From assembly GCA_900553965.1 (NCBI GenBank), contig USFX01000004.1, positions 1-31,003 of the forward strand: a DNA stretch of 31,003 nt, given 5' to 3'. The notes below the pieces were generated by a model. That model searched no databases. It was given only the letters and a program-made list of their open reading frames with translations, and was not told the origin of the DNA. The stretch is from an uncultured Prevotella sp. GTDB lineage: Bacteria > Bacteroidota > Bacteroidia > Bacteroidales > Bacteroidaceae. How positions within the stretch are numbered: position 1 is the first letter of the stretch; each line of letters opens with the position of its first letter. The position numbers were made by a program, and so were the translations under genes. Positions 8,555-16,598 of the stretch are shown here, in pieces.

Positions 8555-8609
8555 ATATAAACGGAATGAGGTTCATGCAAACGTTGCATGAACCTCATTC
8601 CGTTTATAT
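8555..8609. terminator. Perfect 26-bp hairpin between convergent genes
   Basis: Bases 8555-8580 are the exact reverse complement of 8584-8609, with a 3-nt loop (ACG). It lies between the helicase gene (+) and the TRIC channel gene (-) and can act as a transcript end on both strands. There is no long T tract directly after it, so termination is inferred from position. The stem is much longer and more perfect than an ordinary intrinsic terminator. Confidence 0.7.
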
Positions 8610-8647
8610 ATCCTCATCTCACCGTTTCCATACAGACACCTAAATAT

Positions 8648-9289
8648 CTATTCGCCGTCAGTGGTGTCATCCTTCAGGACCGGAAGCGAGATATGGTATC
8701 TGACGGCAAGAAACCTTATGGCACACGTCACGGCAAAGCCGGCCACGGCCGTAACGCCGAGCGGAAGCCCTGCTTCCTGCAATCCCCAATAAGTCACACC
8801 GCCAAGAACGGAGGCAATGGCATAAATCTCCTTACGGAAAATCACAGGCTCATTGTTCAGCAGTATGTCGCGTATGACTCCACCCGCGGCTCCCGTGATA
8901 CATCCCATGATGACGGCGACCCAGAACGGCTGGCCGAAAGCAAGGCTTTTCTGCATGCCGGCGATGGTGAAGAGAGCCAGTCCGAGGGTGTCGAAGACAA
9001 ACCATGCATTGCTCAGAAACTCCATGTAGCGGGCAAAGACAATGACGACGCCGAGCGCCACGGCCGTACAGATGAGGTAGATGGGGGTCGTCATCCAGAA
9101 CGGCGTCGTACCGAGAAGCACATCGCGTATCGTTCCGCCGCCGATAGCCACGGCCACTCCGCAGACATAGCCGCCGAACCAGTCGAAATGCTTGGCGGCG
9201 GCGTGGCGTATTCCTGAAATGGCAAAGGCAAAGGTTCCGAGCAGCTCGATGATTTTTATAAGCGGTTCAAGTGCGATTTCCTGTTCCAT
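8648..9289 (-). CDS. Trimeric intracellular cation channel family protein (UPF0126/YadS-like)
   Basis: An integral membrane protein of 213 residues with about seven hydrophobic segments in two related halves. Each half carries the TRIC-family signature: GGGTIRD near residues 50-56 and GGVIRD near 135-140. Prokaryotic members form trimeric potassium-type channels; the physiological role here is unknown. The start at 9289 lies 6 nt after the stop of the dehydrogenase gene, so the two are very likely co-transcribed from the rarA side. The gene runs convergently to the DEAD-box helicase gene. Confidence 0.88.
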   Translation of the reverse strand: MEQEIALEPLIKIIELLGTFAFAISGIRHAAAKHFDWFGGYVCGVAVAIGGGTIRDVLLGTTPFWMTTPIYLICTAVALGVVIVFARYMEFLSNAWFVFDTLGLALFTIAGMQKSLAFGQPFWVAVIMGCITGAAGGVIRDILLNNEPVIFRKEIYAIASVLGGVTYWGLQEAGLPLGVTAVAGFAVTCAIRFLAVRYHISLPVLKDDTTDGE

Positions 9290-9295
9290 CCGTTC

Positions 9296-10252
9296 CTATC
9301 CGTTGACGACGTTCTGAGGATTTCCTGCGATGAACATGCGCACGTTGGCCACGGCCGTGTCCATCAGCCGCTGGCGTGCTTCCAGCGTAGCCCATGCTAT
9401 GTGCGGAGTTATGAATGCGTTGGGGGTAGAGAACAGCGGATTGTCGGCAGATGGAGGTTCCGAGCACATCACATCGGCCCCGTAGCCCCCGAGCTGGCCC
9501 GAGACGAGCGCGTCGGCGACAGCCTGTTCGTCGACCAGCGGGCCACGGCCGGTATTGATGAGTATGGCCCCGTGTTTCATCCGTCCGATTGTTTCGGCGT
9601 TAATCATATTCCGCGTCTTTTCCGTCAGCGGACAGTGTAACGTGAGGACGTCACTTACGCCAAGCAGTCCGTCGAGCGTTGTCTTCTGTATGCCGTCGGG
9701 CAGTGTGGCCGAGTCCTTTCCTGTCAGGGCGAACACGTCCATTCCGAGACAGCGCGCCATCGAGGCCACCTTCATACCGATATTTCCTAGTCCGACAATT
9801 CCGATAGTCTTGCCCGACAGCTCCGTCAGCGGCGTGTCCCAATAGCAGAAATCGGGACTCGCGCTCCACCGGCCTTCACGGTTGAGACGGGCGTAATGGG
9901 CGACCCGTCCCGTGATGTTGAGAATGTGCGACAAGGTCATCTGTACGACGCTGTCTGTGCTGTAGGCCGGGACGTTGGTCACGGTCACGCCATGTTCTCG
10001 TGCCGCGTCGACGTCCACCACGTTATAGCCCGTGGCCAGAACGCCGACATAGCGCAGCTTCGGCAGCGCCGCGATGGTTTCACGTCCTATCACAACCTTG
10101 TTCGTCAGCAGTATCTCCGCATCACGGCTGCGCTCCACAACCTTATCAGGCGAAGTGCGTGGATATACCGTGACGTCCCCCAGCTCCTCAAGCCCTTTCC
10201 ACGAGAGGTCACTGGGATTCATTCCATATCCGTCTAAAACAGTTATCTTCAT
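9296..10252 (-). CDS. D-2-hydroxyacid dehydrogenase (glycerate/hydroxypyruvate type)
   Basis: A 318-residue NAD(P)-dependent oxidoreductase of the D-isomer-specific 2-hydroxyacid dehydrogenase family. The dinucleotide-binding motif GIVGLGNIG falls mid-protein. The catalytic blocks NTGRGPLVDE (Arg), SEPP (Glu) and TPHIAW (His) follow in order. The substrate cannot be fixed from sequence; glycerate or hydroxypyruvate dehydrogenase is the closest label from the motif style. It lies 60 nt after rarA and 6 nt before the TRIC gene on the minus strand, so an operon is likely although the three functions have no evident link. Confidence 0.9.
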   Translation of the reverse strand: MKITVLDGYGMNPSDLSWKGLEELGDVTVYPRTSPDKVVERSRDAEILLTNKVVIGRETIAALPKLRYVGVLATGYNVVDVDAAREHGVTVTNVPAYSTDSVVQMTLSHILNITGRVAHYARLNREGRWSASPDFCYWDTPLTELSGKTIGIVGLGNIGMKVASMARCLGMDVFALTGKDSATLPDGIQKTTLDGLLGVSDVLTLHCPLTEKTRNMINAETIGRMKHGAILINTGRGPLVDEQAVADALVSGQLGGYGADVMCSEPPSADNPLFSTPNAFITPHIAWATLEARQRLMDTAVANVRMFIAGNPQNVVNG

Positions 10253-10284
10253 TTTATTACACCTTATATATATAGGGACATCGT

Positions 10285-10298
10285 GGAGGCATGCCTCC
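10285..10298. other. 14-bp palindrome between rarA and the dehydrogenase gene
   Basis: GGAGGCATGCCTCC is a perfect palindrome in the 60-nt gap. It has no loop of its own and no T tract, so it is more likely a protein-binding site or a weak transcript hairpin than a terminator. Confidence 0.35.
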
Positions 10299-10312
10299 GG
10301 TCCCGGATTTCG

Positions 10313-11590
10313 TCAGTTGCTGTATCTCTCTCTCCATAAGCCGGCCATCCGTTGGCAGAGTTTTTCCTCCGCAGGACTGTGCTGGCCGTGCCAGATGCGC
10401 TCCGCCGTCAGCTCGTCGGGCATATACTGCTGCGGCGTGAAGTGGCCGGGATAGTCGTGGGGATATTTGTATCCGTCGTTGTAGCCGAGGTCTTTCATCA
10501 GCTTCGTCGGCGCGTTGCGTATGTGAAGCGGAACGGGTTGGTTGCCGGTGCGGCGCACGAGGTCGAGCGCTTTGTCGATGGCCAGATAGGCCGAATTACT
10601 CTTCGGGCTTGTCGCCAGATAGACCGTAGCCTCGGCCAGCGGTATCCGTCCTTCGGGCCATCCTATCTTCTGAACGGCGTCAAAAGCCGCATTGGCCAGC
10701 AGCAGGGCGTTGGGATTGGCCAGCCCGATGTCCTCAGCCGCACTGATGACAAGCCGTCGGGCGATGAATTTGGGGTCTTCCCCACCCTCAATCATCCTCG
10801 CGAGCCAATAGACGGCAGCATCGGGGTCGCTGCCACGGATGCTCTTGATGAAGGCGGAGATGATGTCATAGTGCATCTCGCCGTCCTTGTCGTATGCCAG
10901 CGGATTCTGTTGCAGACTGCGCACGACAACTTCGTCGGTTATGACAGCCTTCGGTTCGCTGGCCAGCGATTCGACGACAAGTTCGAGGATGTTGAGCAGC
11001 TTGCGGGCGTCACCTCCGCAGTAGCGAAGGAGAGCAGCTGTCTCGCGTAGCTCTATGTCACGTTCGCGCAGGACTACATCCTGTGTGACGGCGCGCCGGA
11101 GCAATCCCTCAAGGTCTTCCTTTTCGAGCGGCTTGAGGACATAGAGTTGGCAGCGGGAGAGCAACGGGCGGATGACCTCGAACGACGGGTTTTCGGTCGT
11201 CGCTCCTATCAGCGTCACCGTTCCGCGCTCGACAGCCCCGAGGAGGGAGTCCTGCTGCGACTTTGAGAAACGGTGGATTTCGTCGATGAACAGGATTGGC
11301 GAGGCTTCGTTGAAGAAGCGGTTCTTCCCCGCCCGGTCAATCACGTCGCGCACATCCTTGACACCGCTCGTCACGGCACTCAGCGTGTAGAACGGGGTCT
11401 TCAGGCGACCGGCAACAATCTGGGCCAGCGTGGTTTTACCGACGCCGGGAGGCCCCCAAAGGATAAAAGAAGAGATGCGCCCGGCGTCTATCATCCGGCG
11501 CAACACCGCTCCCTCGCCCACCAGATGTTTCTGGCCTATATAGTCGTCGAGCGTCCGCGGTCTGAGTCTTTCTGCTAATGGTTGTGACAT
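10313..11590 (-). CDS. rarA: Replication-associated recombination ATPase RarA (MgsA)
   Basis: A clamp-loader-like AAA+ ATPase acting at stalled replication forks. The 425-residue protein starts SQPLAERLRPRTLDDYIGQ, typical of RarA. Walker A GPPGVGKT is at 46-53 and Walker B FIDEIH at 101-106; the sensor segment IGATTENPSFEV and the LLSRCQ arginine-finger region follow, and the C-terminal half has the RarA-specific YLATSPKSN and PVPLHIRNAPTKLM blocks. The frame is open to 11662, but the -7 element TACCTTTG (complement of 11601-11608) lies inside that extension, so ATG 11590 is the start. The transcript would then have only a few untranslated bases. It heads a likely operon with the dehydrogenase and TRIC genes. 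Confidence 0.95.
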   Translation of the reverse strand: MSQPLAERLRPRTLDDYIGQKHLVGEGAVLRRMIDAGRISSFILWGPPGVGKTTLAQIVAGRLKTPFYTLSAVTSGVKDVRDVIDRAGKNRFFNEASPILFIDEIHRFSKSQQDSLLGAVERGTVTLIGATTENPSFEVIRPLLSRCQLYVLKPLEKEDLEGLLRRAVTQDVVLRERDIELRETAALLRYCGGDARKLLNILELVVESLASEPKAVITDEVVVRSLQQNPLAYDKDGEMHYDIISAFIKSIRGSDPDAAVYWLARMIEGGEDPKFIARRLVISAAEDIGLANPNALLLANAAFDAVQKIGWPEGRIPLAEATVYLATSPKSNSAYLAIDKALDLVRRTGNQPVPLHIRNAPTKLMKDLGYNDGYKYPHDYPGHFTPQQYMPDELTAERIWHGQHSPAEEKLCQRMAGLWRERYSN

Positions 11591-11600
11591 AATCTGACTA

Positions 11601-11632
11601 CAAAGGTAAGGAGAAATCGGGGATAATCCAAA
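11601..11632 (-). promoter_or_regulatory. rarA promoter (TTTG-N20-TACCTTTG, minus strand)
   Basis: On the minus strand, TTTG (complement of 11629-11632) and TACCTTTG (complement of 11601-11608) are 20 nt apart. The ATG at 11590 is only 10 nt downstream of the -7 element. Confidence 0.85.
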
Positions 11633-12452
11633 AAATAGTCCGCGATATTTGACAACAGACAACAGTCCGGAAGTGACGTGTAAATGCCATCCTTCCTGTC
11701 GCTGATTGTTTTATTTGCGTAATGGACATGGAGACACGGCTCTGTACGAACAATAGCCGCATATTGAAACACACTATTTAAAGATATATGGTAAAAACTG
11801 AGACCATATCCGTTATGCAAGAAAATTATTAAGAATTTAACACTTCAGAAATCCACTGAATATGTTTTTGCAAAGTACGAAAAACACTATTTCACTTCAT
11901 TTTTATGGAAACCGTGGCGGTAGACTAACGAGGGCTTTCTGGGGTTGCAATAAGCACGCCGTTGCAATGCAGCAAGGTACTAGTTGCGACCTCGGTATGG
12001 CCTTATTGCAAACCAGAAAAACGCCTTCGTCATCTTATTATACAGAATACATTGATTATCAGTCAATTGCAGATTGTGTGAAAATTCAGCGCTTTTAGGA
12101 CCAAAATAAGGCCTCTGCCGAATAAATTCGCATCAATACTTGTGGAGGTAAACTTGAGTGATACCACTGTAACATCATTTTCAACGCCATAAAAATTTAC
12201 GCTTGTCGTCAGGAATGTACCATAATGGAGTCTCCATGCCGATATACGCCACTGATATTTTTTGTCGTTATCGTAAAATCCAAAATCGCTTATGTCAAGC
12301 CTACACATTAATATATAAAGAACTGGAAAATTAGAAGTACCGGCCGAAAAGTTTGTCACAGTTGTTCGGAAGACAGCCATTGGATGCAAATCCGCCACTG
12401 CACTGCATGAACGAATATCCCGAGTACCCGCGAACATTTATCGGACTTTTAT
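11633..12452. other. Gene-poor interval upstream of rho with repeat fragments
   Basis: About 820 bp in which I find no credible gene. It holds an inverted copy of the window's first 13 bases (11665-11677), a 14-base word at 11941-11954 that is the reverse complement of 189-202, and ggccttattgcaa at 11999-12011, shared with 186-198. A minus-strand frame of 124 codons (12063-12437) has no recognisable domain and is probably fortuitous. Dispersed intergenic repeats or a decayed element are the likeliest content. Confidence 0.45.
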
Positions 12453-12483
12453 TTTGTCAGTTTAAAAATATTCATTACCTTTG
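12453..12483 (+). promoter_or_regulatory. rho promoter (TTTG-N19-TACCTTTG)
   Basis: TTTG at 12453-12456 and TACCTTTG at 12476-12483 are 19 nt apart. This leaves a leader of roughly 80 nt before the rho ATG, room for autogenous control, although I see no clear hairpin in it. Confidence 0.85.
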
Positions 12484-12572
12484 CATCGTCTTTGAAACAG
12501 CGTTTCCGTTCGCGAAACGTTCCTATCTCAAAAAAATCCAAAGCAAGAATTTAAGTATACTCTGATAATAGT

Positions 12573-14528
12573 ATGTACACGAAAGAAGAACTGGAGTCCA
12601 TGGATATCCCTCAATTGATGGGTATCGCGGAACAGATGGGTGTGAAAGTATCTCCCGATGACGAGTTGGAGACAGTGGTCTATGCCATTTTGGACAGAGC
12701 GGCCGAAGAAAGTGCTGCTAGCGCCATGGCTACCCCAAAACGAAAAAGAACAAGAATAGTCAAGAAGGATACGAACAAAGTCTATACCGTCAACGGTAAG
12801 GAAGGTGAGAACTTTGACTTGAAGAACAGGCAGGGAAAAGTTACTGAAGCTAAACCCGCGTCACTGTTCAGCGATCTGCCGGTGACAGATTTGGAGGACA
12901 TCGTGGCACAGACAGTCGCAACGTCCACGCCACTTGAAGCTCCGAAGACTCCTGCCAAAAGAGGGCGTAAACCCAAGCAGCCCAAGGTTGAAGAGGAGGT
13001 TCCTGTAGAAGCGCCGCAGGCAGAGAATACACCCGAAGTGGAAACTGTTCCCGAAGTACAGACGCAGACGGAAGAGACACCAGAAGCGGAAACGGCCACT
13101 CCCGTTGTTCCGGAGGCAGAGTTTGCAACTGCCGTCACAGGAGAGGATGCGACGGAAGACAAAGGCCTTTTGGCGCAACTTCAGGAAAAGATGGCCCAGC
13201 GTAGTCAAGATGGCATGACTCAAGATGGTGTCTGGGATGGCGACCCCGGTGACGGCACCGACTTTATAACGATGGTCGACATCCCTATTGAAGATCAGGG
13301 GGCCATGCCGACACTTGACATATTCGATCGTCCGACAATACATCAGTCAAACATGGAGTTCCCACATGCTCCACAGTCTGCTAACGCCCCAAATGCCATG
13401 TTTGATTTTGCTGACCTCATTCCCGGTAATGGTGTTCTCGAAGTGCTTTCTGACGGTTATGGTTTCCTGCGTTCAAGCGACTACAACTATCTGTCTTCTC
13501 CAGATGATATCTATGTCTCGCCGCAGCAGATAAAGAAATACGGTCTGAAGACGGGTGATGTCGTTGACTGTACCGTGCGTCCGCCGCATGAGACCGAGAA
13601 GTATTTCGCCATGAGCAACGTCAATTCCATCAACGGACGTGATCCGGCAGAGGTCCGTGACCGCGTGTCTTTTGAACATTTGACACCACTTTTCCCTGAC
13701 GAGAAATTCCGACTCTGTGGTGATGCCGCCACTACCAACCCTAGTGTGCGCATTGTCGACCTCTTCTCCCCTATCGGCAAAGGCCAGCGTGCGCTGATTG
13801 TCGCACAGCCGAAAACGGGTAAGACCATATTGATGAAAGACATTGCCAACGCCATCGCCGCCAATCACCCTGAGGCTTATCTCATGATGCTGCTCATCGA
13901 CGAACGTCCGGAAGAAGTCACTGACATGAGCCGCACCGTCAACGCGGAAGTTATTGCTTCAACGTTTGACGAGCCGGCTGACCGCCACGTAAAAATTGCC
14001 GGCATCGTTTTGGAGAAAGCCAAGCGCATGGTGGAATGTGGCCATGACGTGGTCATCTTCCTCGACTCCATTACCCGTCTGGCCCGCGCCTACAACACGG
14101 TCAGCCCGGCCAGCGGCAAGGTTCTCACTGGAGGTGTTGACGCCAACGCCCTTCAGAAGCCCAAGCGCTTCTTCGGTGCTGCGCGTAACATTGAGAACGG
14201 TGGTTCGTTGACCATAATCGCCACCGCCCTGATAGACACAGGCTCGAAGATGGACGAGGTGATATTCGAGGAGTTCAAGGGAACTGGAAACATGGAGTTG
14301 CAGCTTGACCGCTCGCTGAGCAACAAGCGCATATTCCCGGCCGTCAACCTCGTACAGTCAAGCACGCGCCGCGACGACCTGCTCCTCGATCCGACAACAC
14401 TCAACCGTATGTGGATTATACGCAAGTTTATCAGCGAGATGAACCCGATGGAGGCCATGAACACCGTGCGGGACCGCTTGATACATACTCGGAACAATGA
14501 GGAGTTCCTGTTGTCCATGAACGGATGA
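12573..14528 (+). CDS. rho: Transcription termination factor Rho with long disordered insert
   Basis: Hexameric RNA-dependent ATPase that ends transcription. At 651 residues it is far longer than E. coli Rho (419). Residues 1-45 form the N-terminal helical domain. Residues about 50-275 are low-complexity: a basic patch, an AT-hook-like KRGRKPK, then a long Glu/Pro/Thr/Val-rich acidic run and a Gln/Asp-rich stretch. The RNA-binding domain starts near GNGVLEVL (285-292). Walker A PKTGKT is at 413-418, followed by LLIDERPEEVTDM, the Walker B FLDSITRLARAYN block and the R-loop region LTGGVDANALQKPKRFFGAA. Long inserts are typical of Bacteroidota Rho; in Bacteroides thetaiotaomicron the disordered region is reported to drive condensate formation. 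Confidence 0.97.
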   Translation: MYTKEELESMDIPQLMGIAEQMGVKVSPDDELETVVYAILDRAAEESAASAMATPKRKRTRIVKKDTNKVYTVNGKEGENFDLKNRQGKVTEAKPASLFSDLPVTDLEDIVAQTVATSTPLEAPKTPAKRGRKPKQPKVEEEVPVEAPQAENTPEVETVPEVQTQTEETPEAETATPVVPEAEFATAVTGEDATEDKGLLAQLQEKMAQRSQDGMTQDGVWDGDPGDGTDFITMVDIPIEDQGAMPTLDIFDRPTIHQSNMEFPHAPQSANAPNAMFDFADLIPGNGVLEVLSDGYGFLRSSDYNYLSSPDDIYVSPQQIKKYGLKTGDVVDCTVRPPHETEKYFAMSNVNSINGRDPAEVRDRVSFEHLTPLFPDEKFRLCGDAATTNPSVRIVDLFSPIGKGQRALIVAQPKTGKTILMKDIANAIAANHPEAYLMMLLIDERPEEVTDMSRTVNAEVIASTFDEPADRHVKIAGIVLEKAKRMVECGHDVVIFLDSITRLARAYNTVSPASGKVLTGGVDANALQKPKRFFGAARNIENGGSLTIIATALIDTGSKMDEVIFEEFKGTGNMELQLDRSLSNKRIFPAVNLVQSSTRRDDLLLDPTTLNRMWIIRKFISEMNPMEAMNTVRDRLIHTRNNEEFLLSMNG

Positions 14529-14615
14529 CACACTCCGTAATATATTGAACAAACTATCCAATGACCACGCGGTAATTATCAGATTTTCTGAAAGTTATGG
14601 TGTGGTCTCTGTTTT

Positions 14616-16214
14616 ATGGCAGACTATATTCTGATAAAGAAAAAGACACTGACCCGATGGACCGTCATCATTGTTCTTACCATCGTGACCGTGGCGTTAT
14701 GGAAGTTCGTTTCGCCGTATTTCCATCGCGCTCCACGTATGATTACGTCATGTTCCTACAACATCATGCGGGCTGACGGGAAAGATATATTTTATTTCAG
14801 GAGCATTGGAAGAGACTCCATGCTGAACGGGATAGCATATCACCGTGACTCCATAAGATACGGTGTGGCGCCGAAACGTACAGCTGCCGACCTCCACGCC
14901 ATCGTGAAGCGCAATCTTGATGCCGCCATATACCGTCTGCGGCAGCTTGATTCCATTGCAGACGAAATGCGCTATTATCTCGAAGTCCACAATGTTCAGG
15001 ATGAGGGCTATGACATGGTTGTCGCCCATCAAGACTATATCGACATGCGCATTTCAGAAGAAAGCAGAATCAAAGAGATATTGGAAAACGCGGCCGGAAG
15101 CGACAGGCTCGAAATAAGACATATCAGCGTGAGCACCATTGCTGACAGTACGGCTGTTCCTCCGGTATTCATGGAATGTGAAGGAGGCATTTGGAAGGAT
15201 GGCATCTGGCTGAAAAGAGCCAAAAATGGTGTCGGAGTAGCTTTCGACCACAGCGGAAGACTTGTGAGCGGAATGTGGAACGCCGACACAATCGTGTGCG
15301 GCCGGCGTGTCGGACTCAACGGGATTTACAGCGGACAGTTCGCCCGCGGACTGTATGCGGAAGGCCACGGAAGCTACACTTACAATGATGGCAGCGTCTA
15401 CGAAGGCCACTGGAGAAACGACAGACGTGACGGTTTCGGATTTGCAGTCAGCCCCGGCAGTATCAGGGCGGGTGAATGGAATGCCGGAGATTATAGGGGC
15501 GAACGGATGAACTACACTTCCGACCGTATATATGGCATAGACATATCGCGCTATCAGCATGGAAAGGGACGCAAATATTATCCCATCCACTGGAACAGAC
15601 TGAAGATAACGCAACTCGGTAAAATCAACAGTAAAAAGTTGAGCGGTAATGTGGATTATCCCGTTTCGTTTGTCTATATCAAGTCAACGGAGGGTGTCTC
15701 GATAAGAAACAGATATTATGCTGCAGACTACAGACAAGCACGCCGGAATGGAATAATCTGCGGGGCCTACCACTTCTTTTCCACCAAGTCTGACGCCGCA
15801 GCACAGGCTCACTATTTTCTTCGCCACTCCTTTTTCAAAAAAGGTGATTTCCCGCCAGTGCTCGACGTAGAACCAAGTCATACACAAATTGAGAAAATGG
15901 GTGGAGAGCTGGTTCTGTTCAGGGCCATCAGGACATGGATGGGAATTGTCGGCAGACAGACAGGAGTGCGCCCGATACTTTACGTCAGCCAGACTTTCGT
16001 CAACAGATATCTGTGCAAGGCCCCCGATATAAAGCGCGATTATAATATATGGATTGCGAGATACGGCGAATACCGCCCAGACGTGCGCCTTGTCTATTGG
16101 CAGCTATGCCCCGATGGACGTGTCGACGGCATACACGGTGACGTGGACATCAATGTCTTTAACGGCTACCGCGACAAGTTTGAACAGTTTCTGAATACAG
16201 AAAGGATAAAATAA
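14616..16214 (+). CDS. Membrane-anchored MORN-repeat GH25 lysozyme
   Basis: A 532-residue cell-envelope protein. Residues about 13-31 (TRWTVIIVLTIVTVALWKF) are a single membrane segment with no signal-peptidase site, so a signal anchor is likely. A helical region of unknown role (about 35-185) follows. Residues about 190-298 hold MORN-type repeats, clearest at YSGQFARGLYAEGHGSYTY and YEGHWRNDRRDGFGF. The C-terminal glycoside hydrolase family 25 domain starts at YGIDISRYQ (306-314; Asp309) and has FVYIKSTEG, GAYHFF, the catalytic LDVEP (Asp417, Glu419), WIARYG and a final DVDINVFNG. GH25 enzymes cut the MurNAc-GlcNAc bond of peptidoglycan. It directly abuts the HPPK-like gene. No clear promoter separates it from rho, 87 nt upstream. 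Confidence 0.88.
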   Translation: MADYILIKKKTLTRWTVIIVLTIVTVALWKFVSPYFHRAPRMITSCSYNIMRADGKDIFYFRSIGRDSMLNGIAYHRDSIRYGVAPKRTAADLHAIVKRNLDAAIYRLRQLDSIADEMRYYLEVHNVQDEGYDMVVAHQDYIDMRISEESRIKEILENAAGSDRLEIRHISVSTIADSTAVPPVFMECEGGIWKDGIWLKRAKNGVGVAFDHSGRLVSGMWNADTIVCGRRVGLNGIYSGQFARGLYAEGHGSYTYNDGSVYEGHWRNDRRDGFGFAVSPGSIRAGEWNAGDYRGERMNYTSDRIYGIDISRYQHGKGRKYYPIHWNRLKITQLGKINSKKLSGNVDYPVSFVYIKSTEGVSIRNRYYAADYRQARRNGIICGAYHFFSTKSDAAAQAHYFLRHSFFKKGDFPPVLDVEPSHTQIEKMGGELVLFRAIRTWMGIVGRQTGVRPILYVSQTFVNRYLCKAPDIKRDYNIWIARYGEYRPDVRLVYWQLCPDGRVDGIHGDVDINVFNGYRDKFEQFLNTERIK

Positions 16215-16598
16215 ATGACCGCCACTGACAAGCACAACCATACTGTCATCATCGCGTTGGGAACAAACATTGACCACAACTGGAACATGACTAAGGCCAT
16301 GAACCTTATTCGTCGCATCATTGGAAACGCCAAGTGTAGCCGCCGAATGTGGACAGAACCAATCGGCATAACCTCTGGTATGTTTCTTAACATGCTGGTT
16401 TCCGGTTCGTGCAGACTTTCACGGCAGGAACTTAAAATGGAAATCAAGTCAATGGAACGCGAATGTGGACGGACAGCAGAGGAGCAGCATAACGGCATCG
16501 TGAGGATAGACATAGACATACTGAAGTATGACAACGAGACGGAGCATGCCGATGACTGGAACAGAGAATACATAAAGGAACTAATAAATGAATTATGA
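16215..16598 (+). CDS. Short HPPK-like protein (FolK family, possibly degenerate)
   Basis: A 127-residue protein resembling 6-hydroxymethyl-7,8-dihydropterin pyrophosphokinase, which makes a folate precursor. Recognisable pieces are VIIALGTNID (11-20), MWTEPIG, MFLNMLV, the ERECGRT block and RIDIDIL, whose Asp99 and Asp101 match the two metal-binding Asp residues of FolK. It is about 30 residues shorter than normal: the C-terminal part with the PHP/H-R-F-V-L region is absent, and the usual RWGPR before the DxD motif is replaced by HNGIVR. Activity is doubtful. Its ATG follows the GH25 stop without a gap and its stop overlaps the peptidase start (ATGA), so translation of the trio is coupled. 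Confidence 0.7.
   Translation: MTATDKHNHTVIIALGTNIDHNWNMTKAMNLIRRIIGNAKCSRRMWTEPIGITSGMFLNMLVSGSCRLSRQELKMEIKSMERECGRTAEEQHNGIVRIDIDILKYDNETEHADDWNREYIKELINEL

Noticed and set aside
8588..9217. 209-codon plus-strand frame
   Set aside because: Antisense of the TRIC channel gene, whose repeated GGxxRD signature and hydrophobicity show the minus strand is coding.
11575..11820. 81-codon minus-strand frame upstream of rarA
   Set aside because: It overlaps the rarA promoter and start codon and shows no domain.
12063..12437. 124-codon minus-strand frame before rho
   Set aside because: No recognisable family and it lies in a repeat-bearing gap; listed only as part of the gene-poor interval.
14562..14607. 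GACCAC...GTGGTC with inner TCAGA/TCTGA just before the GH25 gene
   Set aside because: Only 5-6 bp arms separated by loops and bulges; too weak to call a riboswitch or terminator.
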